Positions 9,552-17,763 of a DNA stretch of 64,000 bases are shown here, in pieces (within the stretch, counting starts at the first letter, position 1; the number at the start of each line of letters is the position of its first letter). The notes beneath the pieces are model-generated. The model was not told the origin of the DNA. It was given only the letters and a program-made list of their open reading frames with translations, and did not search any database. The position numbers and the translations under genes are program-made. The stretch comes from Bacteroidales bacterium (lineage in GTDB: Bacteria; Bacteroidota; Bacteroidia; Bacteroidales; UBA1402). The stretch lies in NCBI GenBank assembly GCA_021373135.1, contig JAJFTH010000010.1:62001-126000 (forward strand), read 5' to 3'.

Positions 9552-10004
9552 ATGCAGACACTGATCGAATGGAGTTATTTTGGTTTATTTATTGCCACCT
9601 TTTTGGCCGGCAGCATTTTGCCTTTCAGCTCCGAGATTGTGTTGAGTGGTCTGCTTGCCGTTGGTGCAAAGAGTACGGGTTGTTTATTGGCAGCCACTGC
9701 CGGCAACTTTTTAGGTGGAATGAGCTGTTATTATCTCGGTCATTTGGGCAAAATCGAATGGATTGAAAAATATCTGGGTGTCTCAGATGAAAAAATGCAG
9801 AAAGGGATCAGATTCCTACACGGCAAAGGAGCTTTTATGGCTTTTTTCACTTTTATACCGATCGTAGGCGATCTTTTGGCGGTTTCACTCGGTTATATGC
9901 GGGCAAATATATGGATCACTTCCGTTTCGATGTTGCTTGGAAAATTTGTAAGGTATATACTCTGGATTTATGTTACCTTCGGTGTGATAAACATCCTTAA
10001 ATAA
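9552..10004 (+). CDS. DedA/YqaA-type (SNARE-associated) membrane protein
   Basis: 150 residues with about four hydrophobic segments: residues 8-40, 45-65, 95-115 and 125-148. The AGSILPFSSEIVLSGLLA segment and the amphipathic FIPIVGDLLAVSLGYMRAN block are typical of the short YqaA branch of the VTT/DedA superfamily. Members of the superfamily are linked to lipid flipping and membrane homeostasis; this protein's substrate is unknown. It is in an operon with the ATP-grasp-like gene upstream (3-bp gap) and the small winged-helix gene downstream (30-bp gap). Confidence 0.85.
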   Translation: MQTLIEWSYFGLFIATFLAGSILPFSSEIVLSGLLAVGAKSTGCLLAATAGNFLGGMSCYYLGHLGKIEWIEKYLGVSDEKMQKGIRFLHGKGAFMAFFTFIPIVGDLLAVSLGYMRANIWITSVSMLLGKFVRYILWIYVTFGVINILK

Positions 10005-10034
10005 ATAATAACCCATTTACTAAAATAAAATCCT

Positions 10035-10214
10035 ATGGAAACTGTTGAAAAAGTACTGGAAGTCATGAAACAGGCCGGAGTTCCTTTAAATGCAGGAAAA
10101 ATCGCAGAATTGACGGGTCTTGAACGCAAAGAGATTGACAAGACCATGAAACAACTGAAAACTTCAGGAGCCATTGTTTCACCGAAAACGTGTTACTGGG
10201 AACCGGCCAAATAA
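10035..10214 (+). CDS. small winged-helix DNA-binding protein (59 aa)
   Basis: Short gene read directly from the sequence: ATG at 10035, TAA at 10212-10214, 59 residues beginning [17 protein letters not shown] and ending CYWEPAK. The pattern of helix, then [18 protein letters not shown], then a [13 protein letters not shown] wing is a minimal winged helix-turn-helix. The next gene starts two bases after its stop, so it is translationally coupled to the double ABC ATPase. It could be a local transcription regulator of this operon. Codon use and spacing make it convincing although it is shorter than usual gene-calling limits. Confidence 0.8.
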   Translation: METVEKVLEVMKQAGVPLNAGKIAELTGLERKEIDKTMKQLKTSGAIVSPKTCYWEPAK

Positions 10215-10216
10215 GC

Positions 10217-11710
10217 ATGGATACATTGATTCGCCTGCACGATGCGGTCTTGCGCCATCCGAACGTGCAGTTTACCGAACCCATCAATTGGGAGATTCAG
10301 ACCGGTGAACACTGGGCTGTAATCGGACCGAATGGTTCGGGGAAAACTGTTTTTATCGATACTCTTACCGGGAAATATGCCTTGCGTACCGGTACATGTG
10401 AGTATCCTCTTTTTGAAACAACAGGCTGCAAAGTTTCCGAAGCAATCAAGACAATGGCCTTCCGCGATATTTCCAACTTGTCGGGCGACTATGAAAATTC
10501 CGCCTATCAGCAACGCTGGAATTCACAGGAAGCGGAAGAATCACCTGCCATCGGGGATTTGCTGCAACTAAACCCGGATAAAGCCTATTCAGATAAAATT
10601 ATCAAAATATTCAGTGTCAAAAGCCTGCTTGGAAGCAAATTGATTCAACTGTCAAGCGGCGAACTTCGAAAATTCCTGATATTCAGCACGTTGATGAACA
10701 GGCCAAAGCTTTTAATATTAGATAATCCTTTCATCGGGCTTGACGCGCCATCACGGGATCAACTCAATCAAGTACTGGAGAATCTGGCAAATATGGAAGG
10801 TCTTCAACTGATCTTTGTTCTTTCCAATCCTACCGATATTCCAAACATTGTCACCCATATTTTGCCCATTAAGGATATGACTTTAAGTAAAACTTTAAGT
10901 CGCACGAATTTTTTAGCCGATTCCACCCTGCTGAATAACTTGTTTCCATTACAACAAAAGACTTATAATGAACGTATTTTCAATACATACACCCAAAAAG
11001 ACTTTGCGGCAGATTCAACCGATGAAACGGAAGAAACAACAATAGATAGTGTGGTACAACTTTGCAATGTCCGCATCGGTTATGGCAAACGCACCATCCT
11101 GAAAGAGCTGAACTGGACAATATTGCGTGGCGAACGATGGGCCTTGCTTGGCCCCAACGGTGCCGGAAAATCCACACTACTCAGCCTGATTTGCGCCGAT
11201 AATCCACAATCCTACGCCAATGACATCCGCCTGTTCAACCGCAAACGCGGTTCAGGAGAAAGCATCTGGGACATCAAAAAGCATATCGGATACGTCTCTC
11301 CGGAAATGCATAGCTATTATTTGAAAAATACCTCATGTATCAACATTGTAGGTTCAGGACTTTTTGACACCATCGGACTCTATCGCAGATGCAATACGGA
11401 GCAACTGGAAGCCTGCGAAAAATGGATGAATATTTTTGGCATCGGACACCTCAAAGACAAATCTTTTTTGGCCATTTCATCGGGAGAACAACGTTTGTGT
11501 TTATTGGCAAGGGCTTTTGTCAAAGATCCGGCGTTGCTTATTCTGGATGAGCCGCTACATGGCCTTGATGTTTCCAACAAGCTAAGAGTCAAAAAGATCA
11601 TCGAAGATTATTGCAAGGATCCGGACAAGACACTCATCTATGTAACCCATTATATCCATGAAATTCCCGTTTGTATCAATAATCAGTTTTTATTAACCAA
11701 AAACAAGTAA
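10217..11710 (+). CDS. double-domain ABC ATPase, ModF-like
   Basis: 497 residues from the ATG at 10217; the frame is open from 10190 but that overlaps the small upstream gene. There are two ABC nucleotide-binding domains in tandem: Walker A GPNGSGKT with signature LSSGELRK and Walker B LLILDNPFIGLD, then Walker A GPNGAGKS with signature ISSGEQRL and Walker B LLILDEPLHGLD. There are no membrane segments. This layout matches ModF/PhrA-type proteins. No permease is adjacent, and the partner is unclear. It is followed after seven bases by a TonB receptor, suggesting a role tied to uptake of the same ligand (inference). Confidence 0.85.
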   Translation: MDTLIRLHDAVLRHPNVQFTEPINWEIQTGEHWAVIGPNGSGKTVFIDTLTGKYALRTGTCEYPLFETTGCKVSEAIKTMAFRDISNLSGDYENSAYQQRWNSQEAEESPAIGDLLQLNPDKAYSDKIIKIFSVKSLLGSKLIQLSSGELRKFLIFSTLMNRPKLLILDNPFIGLDAPSRDQLNQVLENLANMEGLQLIFVLSNPTDIPNIVTHILPIKDMTLSKTLSRTNFLADSTLLNNLFPLQQKTYNERIFNTYTQKDFAADSTDETEETTIDSVVQLCNVRIGYGKRTILKELNWTILRGERWALLGPNGAGKSTLLSLICADNPQSYANDIRLFNRKRGSGESIWDIKKHIGYVSPEMHSYYLKNTSCINIVGSGLFDTIGLYRRCNTEQLEACEKWMNIFGIGHLKDKSFLAISSGEQRLCLLARAFVKDPALLILDEPLHGLDVSNKLRVKKIIEDYCKDPDKTLIYVTHYIHEIPVCINNQFLLTKNK

Positions 11711-11717
11711 ACATTTT

Positions 11718-13757
11718 ATGAATTCCAACAAACACAAACCGGTCATCTGCTTCAGACGATGGTCACGCAAAGGTTATGCCGTGTTTGCAAGTCTGGATAA
11801 AGTGGTGAAAATCGGCGTGGTCACTTTTGGTTGCACTTTGGTGCAACAAAAATACCAGCCCGTTTTTGCCCAGTCGGACAGCACACGTATCACCCGCGAA
11901 GTTGACCTTGAAGAAGTGGAGATATCGGAAAGTCCAATCAGGTTAGGATCCGGACTGGCAAACGCAATCAGCGTGACGGATCAAAAAGAAATCGCAGCGT
12001 CACCAGCCCGCAGTATCGATGACATTCTGGAACAAATAGCCGGACTGGATGTCAGGCAACGGGGCTCAGACGGCGTTCAGGCCGATCTCAGCATCCGGGG
12101 AGGTTCCTTCGATCAAGTCATGATTCTCTTAAACGGTGCAAACATCACCGACCCGCAAACCGGTCATTATAGCCTCGACATACCGGTTGACCTGCAACAG
12201 ATCCGTCGCATTGAAATTCTTGAAGGTTCAGGAACCCGCATCTGGGGCCCGAACGCATTCAGCGGAGCCATCAACATCATCACCACACCAGACGCTTCAA
12301 CACCCGCAAAACAAGGATCTCTGGAATTAGGGACAGGTTGTTTCGGCTATCAGAAAGAAGCCGCGTCCGGTTTCCTTCAAAACGAATCCTGGCAATTGGG
12401 AGGTTCCTTCTCCCATAAAAAAAGCGACGGATACACCGATAACACCGATTTCAACCTGTTTGACTGCCATATCCAAGTTGGATTCAAAAGCCAATCCACC
12501 GGTACATTTCTGTTTCAATCGGCCTACCAGCAAAAAGCATTCGGAGCAAACAGCTTCTACAGCTTCAGCTATCCGAACCAGTTTGAACGAACCAAGACAC
12601 TTTTTGGCTCGTTGAATTGGGAAAAAAACATTGGAAAGACAAATCTACAGGCGCAAATCTATGAACGACAGCACCACGACCGTTTTGAGCTCTTTAGAAA
12701 CATGGAAAATGCAGCCCCCTCGTACACCGGTCACAACTTTCATCAGACCGATGTGGCCGGAGGCAATCTCAAGGCTTTAAAGCTATCGCATTTTGGGAAA
12801 ACCACCGTTGGAATGGATATACGGAACGAACACATTTTCAGCAATGTACTCGGGCTTGCCCTTGCTAAAACAAAGACAGATTACCTCGATAAAAACGGTA
12901 TTTTCACCAAAGAAAAGAATAGGATGAACTACCGCATTTTCATCGATCAAACGGTATATTTAGGTTCCTGCAATTTATCTGCAGGCATTTCCGGCAACAA
13001 AAACAGCGATTTCGGGAACGATTTTTTTGGCGGAATGGATGCGATATATAATATAACATCCTCATTCAAAGTCTATTTTAATCTAAACAAGGCTGTTAGG
13101 TTCCCAACTTTTACGGACTTATATTACAATAGTACCACCCAAATCAGCAATCCGAATCTAAAATCCGAAATATCAACGACTTACGAGTCCGGACTTAAAT
13201 TTCATAAAAGGAACGTTAAAGCTTTACTTTCAATCTATTACAGGGAAGGAAAAAATGTGATCGATTGGGTAAAAATGCCGGATTCCATCAAATGGGAAAG
13301 TAAAAATCTTACCGGCGTCAATGCCATTGGAGGAGAAATGACAACCGAATATCACTTTCAAAGAAGTTTTATGGAGAACATACGTCTGAGTTATGCCTTT
13401 CTCCACCTCGACAAAGAAGCCAAAGGTTACGATTCAAAATACGCCTTGGATTATCTAAAGCATAAAATCAGCTTACATCTGGAACACCGGGTATTTGAAA
13501 GCCGAAAAACCGGCAAACTGAACGGCCTATGGAACATGAGTTGGCAAGACCGTGCCGGTAATTATACCGACTTTCTCAGTCAATCGGTCATAGACTATCA
13601 ACCTTGCTTGATAACCGATGTCCGGCTGCAATGGAACAAAAAAGGTTTCGGCATTTACACCGATATCAATAATTTATTCAATGCCCGTTATGCAGATTTC
13701 GGAGGTTTGATACTGCCGGGCCGATCTTTCCATGCAGGGCTAAGATTAACCTTATAA
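11718..13757 (+). CDS. TonB-dependent receptor, BtuB-like
   Basis: 679 residues. The unusual N-terminus (RRWSRKGYAVFASL, residues 14-27) precedes a hydrophobic export segment and is a recurring leader of Bacteroidetes BtuB-like receptors. A TonB-box-like acidic stretch (REVDLEEVEIS) is followed by a plug with ADLSIRGGSFDQVMILLNG and the LEGSGTRIWGPNAFSGAINI block (about residues 115-190). The end, FHAGLRLTL, is a barrel terminus. No cobalamin riboswitch was seen upstream, so vitamin B12 as ligand is only a resemblance. Last gene of the 8574-13757 run; the strong hairpin at 13764-13802 follows. Confidence 0.88.
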   Translation: MNSNKHKPVICFRRWSRKGYAVFASLDKVVKIGVVTFGCTLVQQKYQPVFAQSDSTRITREVDLEEVEISESPIRLGSGLANAISVTDQKEIAASPARSIDDILEQIAGLDVRQRGSDGVQADLSIRGGSFDQVMILLNGANITDPQTGHYSLDIPVDLQQIRRIEILEGSGTRIWGPNAFSGAINIITTPDASTPAKQGSLELGTGCFGYQKEAASGFLQNESWQLGGSFSHKKSDGYTDNTDFNLFDCHIQVGFKSQSTGTFLFQSAYQQKAFGANSFYSFSYPNQFERTKTLFGSLNWEKNIGKTNLQAQIYERQHHDRFELFRNMENAAPSYTGHNFHQTDVAGGNLKALKLSHFGKTTVGMDIRNEHIFSNVLGLALAKTKTDYLDKNGIFTKEKNRMNYRIFIDQTVYLGSCNLSAGISGNKNSDFGNDFFGGMDAIYNITSSFKVYFNLNKAVRFPTFTDLYYNSTTQISNPNLKSEISTTYESGLKFHKRNVKALLSIYYREGKNVIDWVKMPDSIKWESKNLTGVNAIGGEMTTEYHFQRSFMENIRLSYAFLHLDKEAKGYDSKYALDYLKHKISLHLEHRVFESRKTGKLNGLWNMSWQDRAGNYTDFLSQSVIDYQPCLITDVRLQWNKKGFGIYTDINNLFNARYADFGGLILPGRSFHAGLRLTL

Positions 13758-13763
13758 ATTCAG

Positions 13764-13802
13764 GTCTGCTCCTGTTCGGGAATCGGGAGCAGACTATTTT
13801 TT
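13764..13802 (+). terminator. strong hairpin terminator
   Basis: GTCTGCTCC (13764-13772) pairs with GGAGCAGAC (13786-13794), then a T-rich run. It ends the TonB receptor operon; its right arm touches the stop of the convergent gene at 13794. Confidence 0.85.
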
Positions 13803-14132
13803 CTTTCCAAAGAAAAAATTAAGAATGCTGGATACGACGGAAAGACCTATACTGAATCCCAATGCCCACAGAAAGTGATCTACATGAAACCCTTTAACCA
13901 AAAATTCAGTCAGATAAACCATCAGGACATTAATAACCAATAAAAAAAGTCCCAGAGTGGAAACAGTTATCGGTATGGTCAATAACGTCAGAATAGGTTT
14001 AACGACTGTATTCAAAATTCCAAGCACCAAGGCCACCAAAAGAGCCACCCAAAAATTAGCCACATGAATTCCGGGCAAAAGATAAGCCAGCAGAATAACT
14101 GCAGCCGTACTAATCAACCATTTACGCAACAT
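13794..14132 (-). CDS. phage holin family / YvlD-like small membrane protein
   Basis: 112 residues with four hydrophobic segments (about 4-22, 27-48, 56-78, 86-106) and a lysine-rich C-terminus (FFGKKK). The GILNTVVKPILTLLTIPITV segment is the hallmark of the YvlD/DUF360 family, usually annotated as phage holin family IV although it is a chromosomal membrane protein with no lysis role shown. 22 bases downstream of the S4-domain gene, probably one transcript. Confidence 0.85.
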   Translation of the reverse strand: MLRKWLISTAAVILLAYLLPGIHVANFWVALLVALVLGILNTVVKPILTLLTIPITVSTLGLFLLVINVLMVYLTEFLVKGFHVDHFLWALGFSIGLSVVSSILNFFFGKKK

Positions 14133-14154
14133 ATCAATAGAATTTTAATGAATA

Positions 14155-14382
14155 TCATTCAACAACAACCGTCACTTCATAACCAGATGCCGTAACGATA
14201 TCCCCGACACGGATCTTAGCTCGTTTTCTCAATTCAATTTTCCCATTTAAACGGACATTCTCACCCAAGACCATAGCCTGAGCCTCTCCTCCCGAGCCGG
14301 CAATATTGACAATTTTTAACAATTGAATCAAAGGGATGAAATCTTCTCCCTTACGCAATTTAAAATCAATTTTCTTTTCCAT
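14155..14382 (-). CDS. S4-domain RNA-binding protein (YbcJ-like)
   Basis: 75 residues consisting of one S4 domain (IPLIQLLKIVNIAGSGGEAQ, then VRLNGKIELRKRAKI). Close in length and pattern to YbcJ/YaaA-type small S4 proteins that bind structured RNA. The ATG at 14382 is preceded by a -7 element at 14429-14436. Shares a transcript with the downstream YvlD-like gene. Confidence 0.88.
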   Translation of the reverse strand: MEKKIDFKLRKGEDFIPLIQLLKIVNIAGSGGEAQAMVLGENVRLNGKIELRKRAKIRVGDIVTASGYEVTVVVE

Positions 14383-14428
14383 AGAGTCCTATCCGCTTAT
14401 CATTTGAAAATCAAATCCTGTAACCTTG

Positions 14429-14436
14429 CAAAGTTA
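14429..14436 (-). promoter_or_regulatory. -7 element of the S4 gene
   Basis: TAACTTTG on the minus strand matches TAnnTTTG, about 47 bases before the ATG at 14382. Confidence 0.5.
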
Positions 14437-14544
14437 GGCCAATTTTTCCCATATTTTCAATTTGGAGATAAACAAGTATCTATTCATATCATTCTTTTCT
14501 TTTACATGACAGGATTTTATACAGTTGCATTTCAGATTTTACAC

Positions 14545-14552
14545 TATTTTTG
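14545..14552 (+). promoter_or_regulatory. -7 element of the ferritin-like/VIT1 gene
   Basis: TATTTTTG on the plus strand with a TTG at 14525-14527 roughly in the -33 place (17-bp spacing). It sets the start at ATG 14573 rather than 14525. Confidence 0.6.
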
Positions 14553-14572
14553 CATTCATAAAATCAAAATCG

Positions 14573-15436
14573 ATGGACGATAAAAGCAAAAAAATTGCCA
14601 TTTCAGCGCAAAAGACTGAAATCACTGAACACCATATCTATCTACGCATAGCCGACCGTTGCAAAGACAAAAAAAATGCAGCACTCTTAAGAGAAATCGG
14701 AATGCAGGAGTTGACTCATGCCAAGTTCTGGCAATCCAAGACCGGTATCGAAGTCAAACCCGATAAATGGAAAGTTTTCAGCACCGTATTTTTGGCCAGA
14801 CTGCTTGGATTGTCCTTCATCCTGAAACAAATGGAAAAAAACGAAGGGACAGGTTCGAAGCGTTATTCCGACCTCTCAAGTACTTTTCCGGAAACCAATA
14901 AACTTTCGGAAGAAGAAGGTGTCCATGAAAAAGAAATTCTTGGTATGCTCGACGAAGAAAAATTGCAGTATGTCGGATCCATTGTACTTGGTTTAAACGA
15001 TGCATTGGTGGAACTGACCGGTTCTCTGGCTGGCTTTACACTGGCCCTGGGGGATACAAGAACCATCAGTTTGGCCGGTTTGGTCACAGGCATTTCAGCA
15101 GCACTTTCCATGGCTTCTTCCGATTATTTGTCATCCAAAGCGGAAGGAGATGCTACCGCAAAAAAGTCGGCCATTTATACCGGAGTAACCTACTTTTTTA
15201 CGGTAATCTTGTTGATTCTGCCGTTCCTGCTGTTCACCAGCAAGTTTATGGCTTTGGGGGTCACCTTGTTGACTGCGGTTATCATCATTTTTTGCTTCAA
15301 CTATTACATTGCCATTGCCAAAGATCTGAACTTTAAGGAACGCTTTCTCGAAATGACTTTCATTAGCCTCGGTGTTGCCGGTTTTTCCTTCCTATTGGGC
15401 TATCTGCTAAAAATAATGCTTGGAGTCGATGCATAA
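14573..15436 (+). CDS. ferritin-like/VIT1 membrane protein (MbfA-like iron handling)
   Basis: 287 residues. Residues 1 to about 130 form a ferritin-like/rubrerythrin-type domain with three E-x-x-H motifs (EITEHH, ELTHAKFW, EEEGVHEKE). From about 135 onward there is a CCC1/VIT1 transporter domain: GLNDALVELTGSLAGFTLAL, then SMASSDYLSSKAEGDA, and three or four membrane helices. The same architecture in MbfA exports iron under excess or peroxide stress; transport of Fe2+ or Mn2+ is inferred here. The ATG at 14573 lies downstream of the -7 element; the longer frame from 14525 is not used. Stands alone, divergent from the S4 gene. Confidence 0.87.
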   Translation: MDDKSKKIAISAQKTEITEHHIYLRIADRCKDKKNAALLREIGMQELTHAKFWQSKTGIEVKPDKWKVFSTVFLARLLGLSFILKQMEKNEGTGSKRYSDLSSTFPETNKLSEEEGVHEKEILGMLDEEKLQYVGSIVLGLNDALVELTGSLAGFTLALGDTRTISLAGLVTGISAALSMASSDYLSSKAEGDATAKKSAIYTGVTYFFTVILLILPFLLFTSKFMALGVTLLTAVIIIFCFNYYIAIAKDLNFKERFLEMTFISLGVAGFSFLLGYLLKIMLGVDA

Positions 15437-15463
15437 ACAACCATTGTCTTTATATAATAAGAA

Positions 15464-15471
15464 TATTTTTG
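15464..15471 (+). promoter_or_regulatory. -7 element of the dihydrouridine synthase gene
   Basis: TATTTTTG with TTG at 15444-15446; 40 bases before the ATG at 15511. Confidence 0.5.
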
Positions 15472-15510
15472 GCGTCTATTTACCTCATTGCATCCTAAAA
15501 TAAAAGTCCT

Positions 15511-16410
15511 ATGGCAATCTATCTGGCACCCATGCAAGGCGTTTTCAACGCACATTTTCGAAAAGTGGCCGCACAGCATTTTTCAGGCATAGACAAATGT
15601 TTCACTTCATTCATCACCACACACGGAGAGGATGTTTATCCGGAGAGGGCTTTTCGGGAACTGTCCGTTGAAACCGGTATCCCGACCATTCCTCAGGTGA
15701 TGGGTAACCATCCGGAAAGACTACTCATCTTATGCCGGAAACTGCAAGATTCCGGAGCTCGGGAAATCAACCTCAACTTGGGTTGTCCTCAAGGCACAGC
15801 CACCTCCCGCAAAATGGGTTCCGGCATGTTGCCTCACCCTGAAATGCTGGATGAAATACTTGACAATCTTTTCAGCCATCTTTCCGTAAACCTGTCGGTC
15901 AAGACACGTCTCGGACTTTATAAAACGGAGGAATTCGAACAGATCGTTCCCATCCTAAACAAGTATCCGCTTTTTGAAGTCATCATCCATCCAAGAACCG
16001 GAAAACAGATGTACCGGGATGAAGCAGACAGAGAGGCTTACAAACTTTATGCATCTCAATTGAAAGCTCCTGTTGTATACAACGGCGACATTAACCACTG
16101 GTATGACCCGATGGCTCTTGAAGGTACCGTCATGATAGGAAGAGGCTTTGCCTGTAATCCGTTCTTGGCCGAAAGTATCGTTGCCCGAAAACCTGTTTTT
16201 GACAAAGGAAGGCTTGAAATATTTTTGGAGGCTTTGCTGGAAGAATACTCACAAGCTTATACCGGAGGCGAAAAGCAGATTCTGATGAAGATGAAGGAAT
16301 TCTGGGAATACCTCTACCTGGCATTTCCGGAGACACCCAAACTGGCCAAGACCTTTAAGAAATGCCAAAACATGAAAACCTACGCAAGCATTGTCCAATC
16401 ACTTTTTTAG
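15511..16410 (+). CDS. tRNA-dihydrouridine synthase family protein
   Basis: 299 residues of an FMN TIM barrel that reduces uridine in the tRNA D-loop. It has the APMQGV start, the catalytic cysteine in NLGCPQG, the KTRLG block, the IIHPRTGKQMY motif and the phosphate-binding VMIGRGFACNPFL. It is slightly shorter than DusA/B/C of Escherichia coli and resembles the Bacteroidetes single-copy Dus. The exact D-loop position cannot be assigned. Convergent with the MFS gene, only three bases between the stops. Confidence 0.88.
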   Translation: MAIYLAPMQGVFNAHFRKVAAQHFSGIDKCFTSFITTHGEDVYPERAFRELSVETGIPTIPQVMGNHPERLLILCRKLQDSGAREINLNLGCPQGTATSRKMGSGMLPHPEMLDEILDNLFSHLSVNLSVKTRLGLYKTEEFEQIVPILNKYPLFEVIIHPRTGKQMYRDEADREAYKLYASQLKAPVVYNGDINHWYDPMALEGTVMIGRGFACNPFLAESIVARKPVFDKGRLEIFLEALLEEYSQAYTGGEKQILMKMKEFWEYLYLAFPETPKLAKTFKKCQNMKTYASIVQSLF

Positions 16411-16413
16411 ATT

Positions 16414-17622
16414 TTACCGAAGCTTGTTGCTATTGTAGTGTGGTGTAACGACTCTGACAAAATAAATGGTAGAAATGGAGACCAGTACAGCTCCGATAAA
16501 ATAAGTCAAGGGAAATCCGCTGAATTCCGCCAAACTGCCACCGAAAGCCAAGCCGAGACCTATGCCGACATCCCAGCAAGTTAAATAGGTCGAACTGGCT
16601 GTAGCCCTTCTGTTATTTGGTGCCAAATTAACAAAAAGCGTATTATAGGCAGGGAAGAGCATACCATAACCCACTCCCAAAAGCAGCGCAACAAAATAAA
16701 ACAAGAACGAAGCTATTTGAATATGATTGACGGAAACTGGTCCAAGAGATGCAAATACAAAAAAGACCAAAACTCCGATACTGCTTCCATAGGTAATCAC
16801 TTGTGGAATCTTTCCCTTATCCACCATCGTTCCGGAAAAAGTTCTGGACACAATCATACCGACGGCCATCAAAGAAAAGAATAAGCCAAAACTGCCCAGT
16901 ATATGGATTTCCTGAGCATAAAGTGCAATATATGAAGTTGTTATTCCATAAGGAATAGCCAAAAGCAACAAACAAAGACCGGCTTTAAAACCTTTGATCA
17001 GGAAAAAACGGTCAAAAGAAAGCGGTTCACAGACAACTTTCTGTTTCTTGGGTGCTTTTATCCGGCTGGCGAAAAAGAATCCCAGAATACCACTCAACAA
17101 AGCTGTATAAAAAATGACATTGTAAGAAGCAACGGTTTCATGCAAAAATAGCCCGATCATGGGACCGACGGCCATAGCCAAATTATTGGCAACGCCAAAA
17201 TACCCCAAGCCTTCTCCACGTCTGGAAGCAGGCATAATATCCACAATCAGGGTGTTACCTGTTGTTGTTACCATTCCGAATGCAAGTCCGTGCAAAACAC
17301 GCATGAACGTAAAAAGCAAAACCAATTCCACCAGCGGATAGCTGATGAAAATAGCCACGAAAATAGCATAAGCAAATAAATACAATGGTTTTCGGTTAAA
17401 TTTATCAGCCAAAAAAGCCGAGAAAGGCCTGACAGCAAGAGCTGCAATCGTATAACATGATAAAATGATTCCTACTTCGGCTTTGGAACAATGAAACATA
17501 TTGATTAAATACAAAGGAAGAACGGGCAATAATAAATAGAAGCCCATGAAGAGCAGAAAGTTGCCGATACAGGCACAAATAAAACTTTTGGTAAATAATT
17601 TGTCTTTCGGTTCGTCAGTCAT
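16414..17622 (-). CDS. MFS transporter
   Basis: 402 residues with about 12 hydrophobic segments in two halves. The loop between helices 2 and 3 has the MFS pattern (FLADKFNRKPLY) and the second half repeats it weakly (GTMVDKGKIPQ). Resembles the YfcJ/arabinose-efflux type of sugar or drug exporters; the substrate is unknown. The start at ATG 17622 is 24 bases after a clear -7 element. Monocistronic. Confidence 0.87.
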   Translation of the reverse strand: MTDEPKDKLFTKSFICACIGNFLLFMGFYLLLPVLPLYLINMFHCSKAEVGIILSCYTIAALAVRPFSAFLADKFNRKPLYLFAYAIFVAIFISYPLVELVLLFTFMRVLHGLAFGMVTTTGNTLIVDIMPASRRGEGLGYFGVANNLAMAVGPMIGLFLHETVASYNVIFYTALLSGILGFFFASRIKAPKKQKVVCEPLSFDRFFLIKGFKAGLCLLLLAIPYGITTSYIALYAQEIHILGSFGLFFSLMAVGMIVSRTFSGTMVDKGKIPQVITYGSSIGVLVFFVFASLGPVSVNHIQIASFLFYFVALLLGVGYGMLFPAYNTLFVNLAPNNRRATASSTYLTCWDVGIGLGLAFGGSLAEFSGFPLTYFIGAVLVSISTIYFVRVVTPHYNSNKLR

Positions 17623-17645
17623 AATCTATGTTGAAAGAGGAGTTA

Positions 17646-17653
17646 CAAAGGTA
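17646..17653 (-). promoter_or_regulatory. -7 element of the MFS gene
   Basis: TACCTTTG on the minus strand (TAnnTTTG), about 24 bases before the ATG at 17622. Confidence 0.6.
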
Positions 17654-17763
17654 CAAAAAGGTTTTCAAAGCGATGGAACAGGGGTTATTCTTTAACCTAT
17701 AAAAGATACTGAAATTTGCATTTTGTTTATTACCTTCGTCCAGATTTTGGAGTTTTTTCGAAA

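Noticed and set aside
11600..11717. Possible cobalamin riboswitch before the BtuB-like receptor
   Set aside because: The upstream sequence is coding (double ABC ATPase) and no B12-box-like structure is visible.
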